The notes under the pieces: model-generated
What the model was told of the DNA's origin: nothing
What the model saw: the letters and a program-made list of their open reading frames with translations, nothing else
Databases searched by the model: none
Shown here: positions 33,250 through 44,388 of the stretch, in pieces
Numbering within the stretch: position 1 is the stretch's first letter
Layout: every line of letters begins with the position of its first letter
Translations under genes and position numbers: made by a program
Origin: Typha latifolia
Taxonomy: Eukaryota; Streptophyta; Magnoliopsida; Poales; Typhaceae
Direction: 5' to 3'
Length of the DNA stretch: 64,000 nucleotides
Assembly: GCA_019914945.1 (NCBI GenBank)
Contig: CM034103.1
Span: 8,308,001 to 8,372,000, forward strand

Positions 33250-36212
33250 GAGGATAGACTTGATCAATATTTAATTTGCGATATGCATTCTGTCAGCCAA
33301 TATATAGCCCGGTCTTCTATGTAGCTGGGCAGCAATTTATACGTAAAGATGCTTGCAATGAAATATTAAATATGCTAAAATTTCAATCCCGTTTAATTCC
33401 TTCTAATCCATTCCCAAGAAACTCCCTCTTTTAGTTAGATTTACATCCACTCGGTCCACACCTACGTCACCAAGCTAGCTATATGAAGTAGCACCAGCCA
33501 CCAGGTCATATATGATTAGAAAACGTTGCCACATAGTTCTTAAAAGAATTAGCAAATTAAGCAAAACGCGGTTATTTTCAGATATTAAACAACAAAGAGA
33601 TACATAATATCACTGTCGTTATATGTACTTGCAAAAGCAAGACATATATAATATCTTCCATGCTGTACGCGCAGCTGTGTACAACAACAGCATAACGAAA
33701 ACTTTTACGTCGTAACTTCTTTTGCTTCACAAAAAAAAAAAATTCGAACTTTGACCCTCTAAACTATTAAATAACGCGACCTGTGATTTTCTTTTTTGAA
33801 CACATAAACCCTCTAAACTATTTAGAGATCTCTCAAATTTCTCTTGGATAAATTCCACTTAGTCTTTAGGTTACTTATTAGTTAATATTACTATACAATA
33901 TATTAGAGGAAAACACAATATTTTCAGAAATAATATAAACAAAAAGAATTCCAAATTATCAAACGCCACAACAAGCCCTAAAATAAATATTGAGTTTATA
34001 ATAATAAGATAAATAAAAGAACTAAAAGTAATCCAAGCCAACTCCTTCACAAAATCCGAATCATAACGGCTAACCTAAAAATATTTCTACTAAAAGGTAG
34101 TGAGTATAAAGCCCTCCTAATTTTCACCTCTATATTCTAAAAGCCAAAATTATTGGAACTGGACCGAACTAGGTGATTGTACAAGTGAACCGATGAACTG
34201 ACCACCAAACCAATTTGGTTTTGTTATCAGGTTGGATAAGCAATCAACTAGGTAAAAACGGATTAACCTAGTGGTTAAACTAGTGACCTATGCCACTCGG
34301 CTAATTTATGGCAAATTGGTCGGGTCAACTGTTTTTACAAAATTACAAAATTATCTTTAATGTTTAATTATTCTTTTCTATATCATAATAGTATTTTTCT
34401 AAAATTTTGAAAATATTTAGTTTACAACATATTTGGTGTTTTGAAATTAGGTTTCTTATAGGTATACCCTTAAAAAGTTCTTTATTCGCTTGTATGTCTA
34501 TCTAAAGTTTATATTTACATATATATCTCTCAAAATCTAAAAATTTGGAAGGAAATCTTTTAAAATCTTTATTTTTTGCATGAATACCACTTGGAGTAAA
34601 CTACCATTAAAATTTAAATAATTTAAAATGTAAAAGGATAAAAATATCCTTAATTTTGTTTTCAAGTATTTCTCTTAGTTAATAATATTTTTATCTTTTT
34701 ATATTAAATGACTTAATTTGAAACTAATCATGAGGATATCTATATAAATAATATATACATACATACAATTATACTGAATTGTTAGGTATTTTTTTAATTT
34801 TGGAATTATTTCAATCTATCTATATTTTATTTAAATATTTTAAGAAAACTAGTCATTGACTAGGTGAATCACTAGTTGAACCAATAAACTAGTAATCCAA
34901 CCCCTGATTGGGTCAATGTCCATTCCGATTCTAATAACTATGCTAAAGTGGTGTAAAAAAGTATGCAACATGTTATATATATGTCATGCATTATCACAAT
35001 AATACGTCTATAAAATATGCTTATATCTACGGCTCACATGGTCGTCGGTGTGGTCGAAGTCCCATGCATTTCATTTTTTTATTCTTCTGTACTCGGTTGT
35101 CACAACTAGTTCTAAAAAATCAAATAAGAATCAAATACTTAGAAATCAAAACCAATTAGAAAATCTAAATCATACTCTAATAAAGAAATAGAACTGATCA
35201 ATTTAGTGAAAGAAAATCCGAGTAAGAGTAAAACAATGCAAATCGAAAAAAATGTCATAGTGCTTAAACCTCTTGAATATGATCCAAAAAGATTGCCTCT
35301 GATTAGCACTCATGTGACAAATCAATCTTCTAAAGTGTGTGTGTTGATGTGATTGATGTCGATGAATGTTTCAGTTCCCTACTAAAATATCCTTAGTTAT
35401 TGCACAAGCAATTTGAGAACGGTAAAAGTCTCATCACTAAAAGATGGAATATTAACTCTGTGAGGAAGCTAGATAACTCATCTAAGTTGAAAGTAGAATT
35501 TCCTGAGTCTTATTTACACCGCATCTTTGACGATTTTGTAATCTGACCCCTCATTTTCAATAATTCTCATTTATCAACCCGACGTTATTTTAACTAATTG
35601 ACATATAGACTAAATTACTAAAAATATCTTCACCACTATTTTTCCTCCTCTCTACTCTTTCTCTAAAAAAGGCATGAGTAATTTAAGTATTTAGAAATTA
35701 TTTTATATATTATAACAAAATATTTCTTTGTTGGTACCTTTTAAATTACGAAATATGTTAAATGAGAATTATAAGGAAAAAGTAGGAGTGAGGTTATAAA
35801 ATCTCAATAACGAGTGTGAATCACAAAGTAGATAAAATATAGGGTATGATTTGTAAAATTTTCTTCTTTTTGATTGACAAGGTATGCCTAGTGAGATTTG
35901 AACTTATAACCTCTTGCATTGATACCATGTTTAAGGATTCTTGTGCCGTTGATATGGGGGGTCAGCACAGCACCTGCAAATACATCGTTCCTACAGCAAG
36001 GAAGAAGAAGTAACCAAAATAGAATAGAGGAGAGAAGTATAGAGGAAGCGTAAAAGAATGGGAGAGAGAAAGGACCTACCACCATTGGATCATTATCAGC
36101 CCTATTTCTTCCTCTGACCAATGGTTTCCCTTCATAATTTAGTCCATCAATGTATGAGAAGAAGAGGAGGTAGAGCAGATCATGAAAATTAAAAGATCTG
36201 CTTAATGGATTT
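33250..36212. other. Intergenic AT-rich DNA upstream of the protease; no gene seen
   Basis: Contains the protease upstream region and old repeat debris. A short frame at 36121-35888 (-), 77 codons, has one hydrophobic segment and no known domain; I do not support it as a gene. 34147-34944 may be a MITE-like element (separate entry). 35881-35931 on the minus strand reads TGGTATCAATGC followed by GTTCAAATC, resembling a decayed PBS plus tRNA-like T-arm, so it may be the edge of another element. Confidence 0.6.
34147..34944. mobile_element. Possible non-autonomous DNA transposon (MITE-like)
   Basis: The left end TTATTGGAACTGGACC and the reverse complement of the right end TTATTAGAATCGGAATGGAC are imperfect inverted repeats. 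Sub-terminal GGTTGGATAAGCAATC, GGTCGGGTCAACTG and, near the right end, AACCAATAAACTAG and TGGGTCAATG recall common plant hAT-like non-autonomous repeats. No clear target duplication and no coding sequence. The interior is very AT-rich. Confidence 0.4.
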
Positions 36213-36950
36213 TGATACGATCCTTCCTCGGCTATAGGCTCTGATACCAGCTTGATACGAACCCTCTTTTGGTGCTATGGCTCTGATACCAGATTGTTAC
36301 GATCTTGCACGGAACTTTAAGATAAGATCCCGAAATATCCCGCCGTTGGATCACTGTGAAATTTTGATATGTTGTAGGCCCGGAAAAGAGCTTTCCAACG
36401 GATCTAGTTTCAGGCGAATCGGAGTTGGGGATCTCGAGATATCGTTCGTTTAGTAGACGAACGTCAGGATACTCTGTTTTTGGATTCCGTGGATGAAGGC
36501 ACGAAATCCTGGGTAATGGTGGATTGTGGAGGGCCGGTGTTGATGGGGTGGCACCGGTGTAAAAGTGATGGTGGAAGGGTTATGGATGATGGAAAGGTTA
36601 GGGATAGCGATGGATAAATTGGAAGAAGGGGGAGAAGAGGGCCACTCCTAAGGGACTAGGGTGATTGGCCCGTCGAGGGAGATTAGAAGCGGCGTCGCCG
36701 GGGAGATTGAGGGAACGGGAGCGAAGAAGACGAAGGAGGCAAGGCAAACTCAATTCTCAATAATCAATTCCTAATTTTGGTTGCCCTACACATACTTTTA
36801 TAGGCTAACCAACAACTCAATCTTATCCTAAAACACAATCTTATCCTAAAACTCAATCTTATCCTAAAACACAATCTTATCCTAAAACTCAATCTTATCC
36901 TAAGGTAAATCCAAGCTCGAGACGACGTCGGTGAAGTCCGAATCGTATCA
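36213..36950 (-). repeat. 3' LTR of G1c
   Basis: Minus strand: begins TGATACGATTCGGACTTCACC at 36950, ends GGATCGTATCA at 36213. The promoter GCCTATAAAAG is near 36800, preceded by five copies of an approximately 18-bp unit containing AATCTTATCCTAAAAC (plus-strand 36815-36901) instead of the palindrome cluster. The distal 82 bp carry two PBS copies. Confidence 0.93.
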
Positions 36951-37420
36951 ATCCACCACGCTTCCGCAACCTTGTCCTCAAGGTTTGAAATTTGGGAAGC
37001 AATCCATGATGTCTGTCTCTAGCTCCCATGTAGACTCGTCGGTAGGTTTTTGCCCACCACTCAATCAGCACTTCAGTCTCTAATCTGGATCCTTGGCGTC
37101 TTCTCCTACGACTTAGGACTCGAACCGGCTCATTGGAGCCATCTTCCTCCATTGGTTCGGGTAAGGTCGAACCCACTACATGGTTAGGCCCGATCTGGGC
37201 CTTCAATGCCGAGACATGGAAGACGGGATGTATCCTGGTTCCTTCAGTAGGTCCAATCGGTAAGCTACTTTGGACCGATTCGTTGTAGCACTCGGTACGG
37301 ACCATAGTACTTGTATCCCAACTTTTGGTTCAAAATTGGCCTCAATGTGGACTGTCGATACGGTTGAGCTCGAACGAACACCAATTGATCCACCTCAAAT
37401 TCTCGCTCACGTCTGCCTTT
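36951..37420 (-). pseudogene. G1c integrase C-terminal linker and chromodomain
   Basis: After LRAYDRL and a helix at about 37530-37440, the integrase tail (YRLDLLKEPGYIP-like, VFHVSALKAQIGPNHVVG at about 37210) and a chromodomain (LETEVLIEW, then DESTWELETDIMDCFPNFK-like sequence in another frame, about 37080-36980) follow. A frameshift lies at about 37060 and others near 37300-37400. A chromodomain would guide integration to modified chromatin; it cannot act here without an integrase core. A polypurine tract GGAAGCGTGGTGGA precedes the LTR. Confidence 0.75.
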
Positions 37421-37421
37421 G

Positions 37422-38003
37422 TCATGCGTTTGCTTCATGCGGTTTTGTCTTTGTGGCTAGGTGAGTCTTGAGCCGTCTCAATGTTTCATCTCGATCAGCA
37501 AGCTCCAAGTCAAGCTCAGTCCTATCCGTCGCCGCGAGTCTATCGTAGGCACGCAAGACGAGGGTGCGCCCATAAACCGCCTCCGATTTGGCTCGTTGGC
37601 AGATTTGACATTCACGCACATACTTCTTCACGTCCGTCTTCATCCCAGTCCAAGTACAGTTTTGGGCCAGCCGCTTGTAAGTACGTAATACCCCTTCATG
37701 ACCTGCTATAGGAGTATCATGGAAGTGTGCCATCAATAGCCTCCGTAGCTCTTCGTTTCGGGGTACCTTGATTCGCCCGTGCTCTAGTACTAACCCATTG
37801 CGCTCCTCGTGCTCGGGGTTGCTTGAGGGGTTCGCTCTCAACTCCTCCATGAGTCGGACCAGATCACTATCCTCTGCACTGGCTCTTCGTAGATCTGAAA
37901 AGAAAGGAAAAGTGGGTGCCGAGAAAGAAGCGAGCTCCCTTTCTTTTGAAAGTTCAAGCGGCGGTTTACTTCCATCCAACAACACTCTCGACCATCTCTC
38001 CAA
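37422..38003 (-). pseudogene. G1c protease-to-integrase fusion: integrase zinc finger without catalytic core
   Basis: The minus-strand frame begins RVLLDGSKPPLELSKERELASFSAP, joining the end of the protease linker to the pre-integrase region; RT and RNase H are missing at about 37940. The H-H-C-C zinc finger (HFHDTPIAGHEG, C in NCTW..., then CQICQRAK) is complete at about 37590-37740. At about 37580 it jumps from QRAKSE to AVYGRTLVLRAYDRL, which in full-length elements comes after the DDE core, so the catalytic domain is absent too. Frame is open across both deletions, which is unusual in this window. Confidence 0.85.
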
Positions 38004-38027
38004 AAGGTCAATGTGAGGCTTATAAAA

Positions 38028-38762
38028 TCAAAGGTCACGGGCCCCAAGCTCCGAAGCCATTAGGTCCCTAAAACAATATCGGCACCTTGCAAGGCCAATG
38101 GATAAAGATCCAATGTGAAAGTTTGGCCTTGCACCTTCAATTCTGCACCTCCACAAATAGAATCTCGCTCGCAAGGTGGTGCCATCTCCAATCGTCACAT
38201 CGAACCCTTCCGTGGGTTCCGACTCGAGCCCAATCTTCCTAAGGAGCCTCTTGTCAATGAAGTTGTGGGTGGACCCGGTGTCAATCAAGATTCTCACTGT
38301 GGTCTTCTTGACTACTCCGTTCACCCGCAATGTCTTTGGCGCCGCCGTCCCCGAATAAGCGTGGAGGGAGATTTCAGCTATCACGTCCTCCACGTTTTGC
38401 TCCTCAACTTCTTCTCCTCGATGTCCAGCCACATCTGCGCTTTCAGCTGCAAGCTCATCCTCCGCTTCCTCCAATCCATCGATGAGCATCACCGATCCCA
38501 TCGGTTTAGCACAACGATGCCCTGGTACAAACTTCTCATCACAACGGAAGCATAAGCCCTTGGCTCTTCTTTCTTCTACTTGGACAGGTGTGAGTGCTCG
38601 CCCCGGACCTCTAGGTGCGTACTTCACATCTTGGGATGGCTTCAAGGGTGCTCGAGGAGGTATCAATGCAAGAGCAGCTCTTGGTACTCCGCTAGTGTTT
38701 CCCGCCGCTATGTTTGGTAGAGCTTGATTGCGGCTTCCTTGGCTTGTCCAACTCGCTTCCAA
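38028..38762 (-). pseudogene. G1c gag C-terminus (zinc knuckle) and protease
   Basis: A basic/proline-rich region, a zinc knuckle CFRCDEKFVPGHRC (about 38552-38511), AKPMGSVMLIDGLEE, then retropepsin: RILIDTGSTHNFIDKRLLRKIGL with DTG at about 38285. At about 38170 one extra base shifts the frame (GDGTTLRARFYLW, where GGVEL is expected). The protease is thus intact to its active site but not to its C-terminal strand. Confidence 0.85.
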
Positions 38763-39833
38763 AGTGTATCTTCATGGCTCTATGCTTGTCTTCCATAAGC
38801 ACCGCATCTTGGAAGGCCTCCTTTAAGGTTCTAGGCCTTAAAGCCCTCACATCGGCTTGTATGTCACCCCGCAGCCCGGAGATGAAGGTGCTTTGCGAAG
38901 TTGCCGATCCGTCCATGGTGGATGACATCGGCTACTAATCCTCTCAAATTCTTCTTGGTATGACCCAACCGTGGTCTTCTGAACCGTCTTTGAGAGGAGA
39001 GCATCAAAGTCTTCATAGCCCGATACTCCAAATCGCCGTGTGATATCGGCGCAAAATTCAGCCCAAGTTTCGATGGCCTCAATGGCATTGGCTGATCGAA
39101 ACCAATGAAGCGCCGCATCCTCAAGGTGGAAGCTTGCAAGCGTCACCTTGTATTCTTCCGCCGTACCTTGGTATGCAAAGAATTGCTCCGCCCTATACAA
39201 CCAATCAATTGGATCGCCACCTTTGAACTTGGGGAATTCGAGACGCACGACTTGTCCACGAATGCCGTTGTCTCGTTCCGGATCATGCCCAACTCCTTGT
39301 CTAACCGGCGGAGGATGCACCATGAAGGGTTGATGATCCCTCCTTCGGTTTAGATCAACTCGCCGTGGTTCCGGATCGTATCGGCCCGCCCATGGATCTT
39401 GATCTCCAATGTGGTCTCCATGGTGATTCGCTCGTCGGATGGGTTCACCCGCAACTGGTCCTGGTGTAACCATCCTTGCTTGCCTCTGCCCATAGGGTGG
39501 TGGTAGCAGCGGCTCTTGTGGTTGCAAAGGCTGAACCGGTGAGGATTGATTCAAGGGGGTGGACTCGCGTCGTGGGGTCGATGGTGCCTTCCCGTTAGAC
39601 ATTGCTTCCCTTGGCGCCCGTAGTTCCCGCATCATCTCCATCATCATCTGGTGGTTGATGGCCATCTGCTCTGAAATAGACCCCAACATGGATAGAACGC
39701 TAGGCTCTTCCGTATTCCGATTAGATCGGATGGTTCCGCGGGTGGAAGTCCCCGCAATCGTCTCTTCCTCCTCTATTGGGAGAATCTCTTCTTCATCATC
39801 ACGCCGTGCAGCCATGGATCTGGTGGTCGTCAT
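38692..39833 (-). pseudogene. G1c gag (capsid), frameshifted
   Basis: ATG at 39833 opens MTTTRSMAARRDDEEE, 100 residues of acidic/proline-rich leader, then the Retrotrans_gag capsid VRLEFPKFKGGDPIDWLYRAEQFF (about 39240) through FGVSGYEDFDALLSK (about 39020) to SRCHPPWTDRQLR. One extra base near 38894 sends the frame astray; capsid continues as STFISGLRGDIQADVRALRP in frame 38928-38692. A second one-base change near 38750 joins it to the zinc-knuckle frame. The capsid motif style is Reina-like chromovirus (inference). Closely matched by the minus-strand copy at 57954-59307. Confidence 0.85.
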
Positions 39834-39858
39834 TGGAAGCGCTTGTCCGAGGAACGGT

Positions 39859-39956
39859 GGCTCTGATACCAGATTGATACGATCCTTCCTCGGCTATAGG
39901 CTCTGATACCAGCTTGATACGAACCCTCTTTTGGTGCTATGGCTCTGATACCAGAT
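39859..39956 (-). repeat. PBS of G1c and the two extra PBS copies in the LTR end
   Basis: The functional PBS (minus strand TGGTATCAGAGCC, 39859-39871) lies 3 bases beyond the LTR end. Two more copies lie within the LTR's last 82 bases, at about 39899-39911 and 39941-39953, each preceded by CGTATCAAGC or CGTAACAATC. The LTR end thus contains three successive LTR-end + PBS units. Confidence 0.88.
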
Positions 39957-40612
39957 TGTTACGATCTTGCACGGAACTTTAAGATAAGATCCCGAAATAT
40001 CCCGCCGTTGGATCACTGTGAAATTTTGATATGTTGTAGGCCCGGAAAAGAGCTTTCCAACGGATCTAGTTTTAGGCGAATCGGAGTTGGGGATCTCGAG
40101 ATATCGTTCGTTTAGTAGACGAACGTCAGGATACTCTGTTTTTGGATTCCGTGGATGAAGGCACGAAATCCTGGGTAATGGTGGATTGTGGAGGGCCAGT
40201 GTTGATGGGGTGGCACCGGTGTAAAAGTGATGGTGGAAGGGTTATGGATGATGGAAAGGTTAGGGATAGCGATGGATAAATTGGAAGAAGGGGGAGAAGA
40301 GGGCCACTCCTAAGGGACTAGGGTGATTGGCCTGTCGAGGGAGATTAGAAGCGGCGTCGCCGGGGAGATTGAGGGAACGGGAGCGAAGAAGACAAAGGAG
40401 GCAAGGCAAACTCAATTCTCAATAATCAATTCCTAATTTTGGTTGCCCTACACATACTTTTATAGGCTAACCAACAACTCAATCTTATCCTAAAACACAA
40501 TCTTATCCTAAAACTCAATCTTATCCTAAAACACAATCTTATCCTAAAACTCAATCTTATCCTAAGGTAAATCCAAGCTCGAGACGACGTCGGTGAAGTC
40601 CGAATCGTATCA
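39875..40612 (-). repeat. 5' LTR of G1c
   Basis: Same structure as the 3' LTR; 738 bp. TATAAAAG on the minus strand near 40460 with the 18-bp repeats at 40475-40562 upstream of it. GATTT follows directly at 40613. Confidence 0.93.
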
Positions 40613-40617
40613 GATTT

Positions 40618-41780
40618 AACTTATACTAAACGATTATCAGCTCATTTTAAGTTAGATCAATTAAAAGGGAAGTTTAAGAGGCGGTACAATTGTCTTCCTA
40701 ACACATTCCAACAACTTCTTCACCCTCCACCCTTTGTTGCTGCCACTATTCCCCTCTTCTATCCCTCCGCTGTCCTTCCGCTACCATATATTCCCTTGTC
40801 TGTCCTTCTTCTACCATGAATTGCTGTTAGAAGAAGGAAAAGGTGGGTGCACGCATATTTACTAGATCCTCTCAAATTTGATTGTTACAGTTCTTAATTT
40901 AGATGCAAATTGGACACGATCAAACCACTTCAAATTGTATCATTTTCTTTCTTTTTAAAACAATAAGATAACTTCTAACAGGTGCGTTCAAACACAAGTA
41001 GAGTGTTCAAATGCGACATTTGAACGCCTGATTCGCGTTCGCACATATAAAGTCCTATTTTTGGGCGTTCGAACGCCTGAACAACGTTCACATATGCAAA
41101 GCATGGTTTTTGGTTATTCGAACGCGATCAAAGTGCGTTCAAACGCCTAAGTTGCGTTCGCATATCTAAAGCCCTGTTTTTAGCCATTCGAACACACGCT
41201 CGATAAATTGTTTCGTATTAGGATTCGTTTAGGATTTTTAGATAATTAGCTAGCCTCCAAATATGTGAAAAAGTAGCCAACTTTGGATTTTTGAAGATTG
41301 AACTTTGTTTTACTTCTAGGCTTGAGCCAAATTCTCCCTCCTTCCTCTCCCTCGGTATTCAACCTGAGTTTTCGTCTACGCTCAAGGTTAATCCTCTGTC
41401 GCTTCTCCCTTCTCACTCCAGCGATCAGCTATACCTGAAAACTCCCTTCTCTCACCTTATCTTGTTTAAGATATTAATCCATTCACCATAGCCATCATCA
41501 TCTTCCAAACCCTAAACATATCATCCACATCCATTCTGTCACCTCCTAACCTTTGATCATTGTTCCCTTCATAACTTTTGATCTACTAGCCCGATCGACG
41601 AGATTTTGATTGCGTTAGATTTCTAACTTCTAAAGAAACAACATATCCAAATCTCAGATTGTTCCAGCGATTGGATAGACAATCATCTTCCTCGAAAGCG
41701 ACCATAACATTGATGTTCTTTCAAGTACTTTTACTCTTCATATCTTATGTGAGTAATATGAATTTCTTACATCTCTATCA
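40618..41780 (+). repeat. Degenerate LTR-like region with palindrome copies; no gene
   Basis: After the G1c target site, non-coding DNA runs to a palindrome cluster at 40983-41200 (TGCGTTCAAAC, GGGCGTTCGAACGCC at about 41063, ATTCGAACGCGATC and others) and a leader near 41220-41460. It closes with a CATAACTTTTGATCTA stretch near 41569 shared in type with 11640 and 12580. A third gypsy-type LTR family is likely; ends are not defined. Confidence 0.5.
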
Positions 41781-43489
41781 TTTTTCTTAAAAAATAGTTT
41801 GAAATTGAAAAGGTCGACACAATGGGGTAGTATGACCGATACAGCCAAGAAATATCATTTCTTTCAGCCAATACACCTATCAATATTTAGAACCTTGAAC
41901 CCTAAAGACGTACATAAATATTTGAAGCACAGTTTTAACTAAGATAGACATAGGACATCTTGTTGGATTCATTATTTCTCTATGTTATGGATAGAGAACT
42001 CATTGACTAAAAAACTTACAAAAAAGATGGGTTTAGCATTTGACATACATTGAAGGAGCCTAGAAGGATAATTGCTGCTACACCAAATGTCAAGGAAGGG
42101 TATAAGGTTGGAGGATACCTAGTTGTTTATTGGAGACCCCATCAAGGATTTCATTAAGGAAGCATAGACCGGAGATTATCCTTATATAGTGACAGCCTAG
42201 GATGAGAAAACATGTTTATATGAAAAGAAAAAAAAACGTACGAAAGTACATAGATCCATCCATAAGGAGAAAAGATAGAGCCTCCAAGTTCAGTTTCATA
42301 CTACAATGTCTAAATAGATAGAAAAGATAGAAAATAACTCACCAAGTCGTGGGATAAGAAGATCAACCCACCTGACATGTGGGAGAAGAAGAAAGCCCAC
42401 CTAGATTGTAAATGAAGTGTGAAATCTATCACAAGTGAGATGAGGAAGGAGAAGAGCAAGGAGAAAACAAGAACGATAATTTTAGTTTTTCATTTTTTTG
42501 TTCTTCATTTTCGAAATTCCCATCACCTCTGTACATAAAGATGCGGAGATTACATCAAATCACAACTTAAACTTAATAGAATCCTTTCTAATCTAATCTA
42601 TAACTAAACTAGGACGGGTTTAACTCAAAACATCAACCAAATCTTAACAAAACTTATCCCAAAATAAATTAACAACCAAACGACTTAGATTTTAGAGTTT
42701 TAACTAAATAAGACACTTCAATAATAAATCCAAATTTTATACAAGAAATGCATCCGAAAATAAAAAAAATGGAAACCTAATTCTCAGGTAGGATGCCTAT
42801 TTATAGTCAACAACAAACCTACACTAGAATACACTGACCTCCAACCAACATTTCATTTCTTCTTATTCTCTCTTTTTTCTCCTTTCAAATTGTGTACAGC
42901 TCAGAATTGGAAGGTGAGTTAACCATAAATTGTTCCTTCCCAATGTGGTGTGGTTTAATAATTCGCATGCACAACTTTGCACCTCATAATAGAGCACCAC
43001 TGCTCATGTCAACCTTGCCATGTTCTGACTTTTATCTTGAAGCTTAATAGATTAATTCAACACATGCGCCATTGATTCCTAACTTCTTATGTAGTTTAAT
43101 ATGATCGAATAATTGTTATTATCTTTATATTGATACTAATACTAATACTTTTCCTCACTTATCGTCTTGAGGCACTTTGATATGGCCATGAAATGGACTT
43201 AATTTAAATGGGTAAAAATTTTATATTTTAAGACAAAGATGAGCTTATAACATATTAACTCTTTATTTTAAAAGCTTAAGCTTTTAGAGACCGGTAGTTT
43301 TTTAATTTATATTCTACCAGTTATATAGACACTGATTGCACCAAAATACTAGGTCTGTATAATCAGATTATGGCTGGACACCACCGCTACCAAAGCTGCT
43401 ATAATCATGCTGCCGCCATTACCATAATGGCTAAACCATGGTGGACGAAATAAACCTTCCTTGAGCATATGCTATCGTAGATGACCTCA
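41781..43489. other. Unidentified non-coding DNA
   Basis: I see no gene. 42520-42900 has an LTR-like look on the minus strand (GACTATAAATAGGCATCC, a TATA context, near 42800) but no matching ends or partner. The rest is AT-rich with no recognised motif. Confidence 0.4.
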
Positions 43490-43944
43490 AGAAAGGCCTC
43501 ATGGATGCATGAGGGGCCATTTCTGAGGAAAATAAGGTGATCAAAGCTGTCAATCAAACTAGCTATTTAAAAGAATTTCATGATGTCATGCTCACTCAAG
43601 AATATACACACGTTATGAGTGCATTAATTTCAGTATAATTATCATAGAAGTCGAGAGAGTGAATAAATCAGAAATGATACAATATACTACAAGATGACAA
43701 AATTGACTATAATAACTCATAATCAAGAGAAAAATCATATTTATATGTCAAGATATATTATTGAATCTAGGAGTGCATCAATTTTTTTTTATATGACAAA
43801 AACTCTCGACAAATCTAAAACTAAAACCAAAGAAAATTTCAGAGAAAAGAAAACCTAAAAAGAAACGAAAAGAAATAATAAAAATAAAACATGCAAACCA
43901 AAACACGCAAACCAAAACAAAAATCAATCCAAAGCACAAATCCC
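43490..43944 (-). mobile_element. 3' non-coding tail of copia C2b (truncated)
   Basis: On the minus strand this follows the end of pol and matches 50240-50640 of C2c: a poly-T/G-rich stretch, TTGATGCACTCCTAGATTCA, and AATGCACTCATAACGT. The match fades at about 43560-43490, and neither polypurine tract nor 3' LTR is found. Long tails after pol are usual in Sireviruses. Confidence 0.65.
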
Positions 43945-44388
43945 TAAAGAAGTACGAAGATACTCAAATCTCTGTAAATCCAAAGGTTTTATAAATAGAT
44001 CACCCAACTGTTTCTCGGTCTCAACATGTTTTAGTGCTATTATTTTGTCTTCAACTAACTCGCGTATAAAATGATGTCAGATATCAATATGCTTTGTACG
44101 CGAGTGTTGAACAGGATTTTTCAAAACTATATTGCCATGTTCATCACTTTTATTCTTGTAAATCCATTTTGTTCCAATGACGTTCACATTCTTAGGTCTA
44201 GGAACTAAATACCAAACATCATTCCTAGAAATTTACTCTAATTCCTCATGCATAGCATTAACCCAAGAATCGTCTAACAATGCTTCCTTCACATTTTTAG
44301 GTTCAAAAGAAGATGTATAACAAGTAAATGATACCTCACTTTGGATTTGTCGTCTTGTCTTAATTGGTTCATTTACGTCTCCGATCAC
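43945..44388 (-). pseudogene. C2b reverse transcriptase start and RNase H end, joined by deletion
   Basis: Minus strand: the RT N-terminus (EALLDDSWVNAMHEELE, then a stop; VWYLVPRPKNVNVIGTKWIYKNKSDEHGN at about 44220-44135) jumps at about 44130 to the C-terminal end of pol (KNPVQHSRTKHIDI and, later, LDLQRFEYLRTSLGICALD at about 43990-43945). The palm with YVDD and nearly all RNase H are missing. Confidence 0.75.

Larger units (their letters stand above)
36213..40612 (-). mobile_element. Complete young non-autonomous Ty3/gypsy element (G1c), TSD GATTT
   Basis: 738-bp LTRs at 40612-39875 (5') and 36950-36213 (3'), flanked by GATTT at 36208-36212 and 40613-40617. The LTRs differ at four positions (near 36413, 36536, 36670, 36732 against their partners), all C/T or G/A and three at CpG, about 0.5 percent. 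With a commonly used grass rate of 1.3e-8 substitutions per site per year this is roughly 0.2 million years; that rate is an assumption. The interior (2.9 kb) has gag, protease, the integrase zinc finger and the C-terminal linker/chromodomain, but no reverse transcriptase, no RNase H and no integrase core, and contains frameshifts. It must have been copied and inserted by proteins of another element. Confidence 0.93.

Noticed and set aside
35888..36121. 77-codon minus-strand frame with a hydrophobic stretch
   Set aside because: No homology I recognise, no gene context, and it runs into PBS-like repeat sequence.
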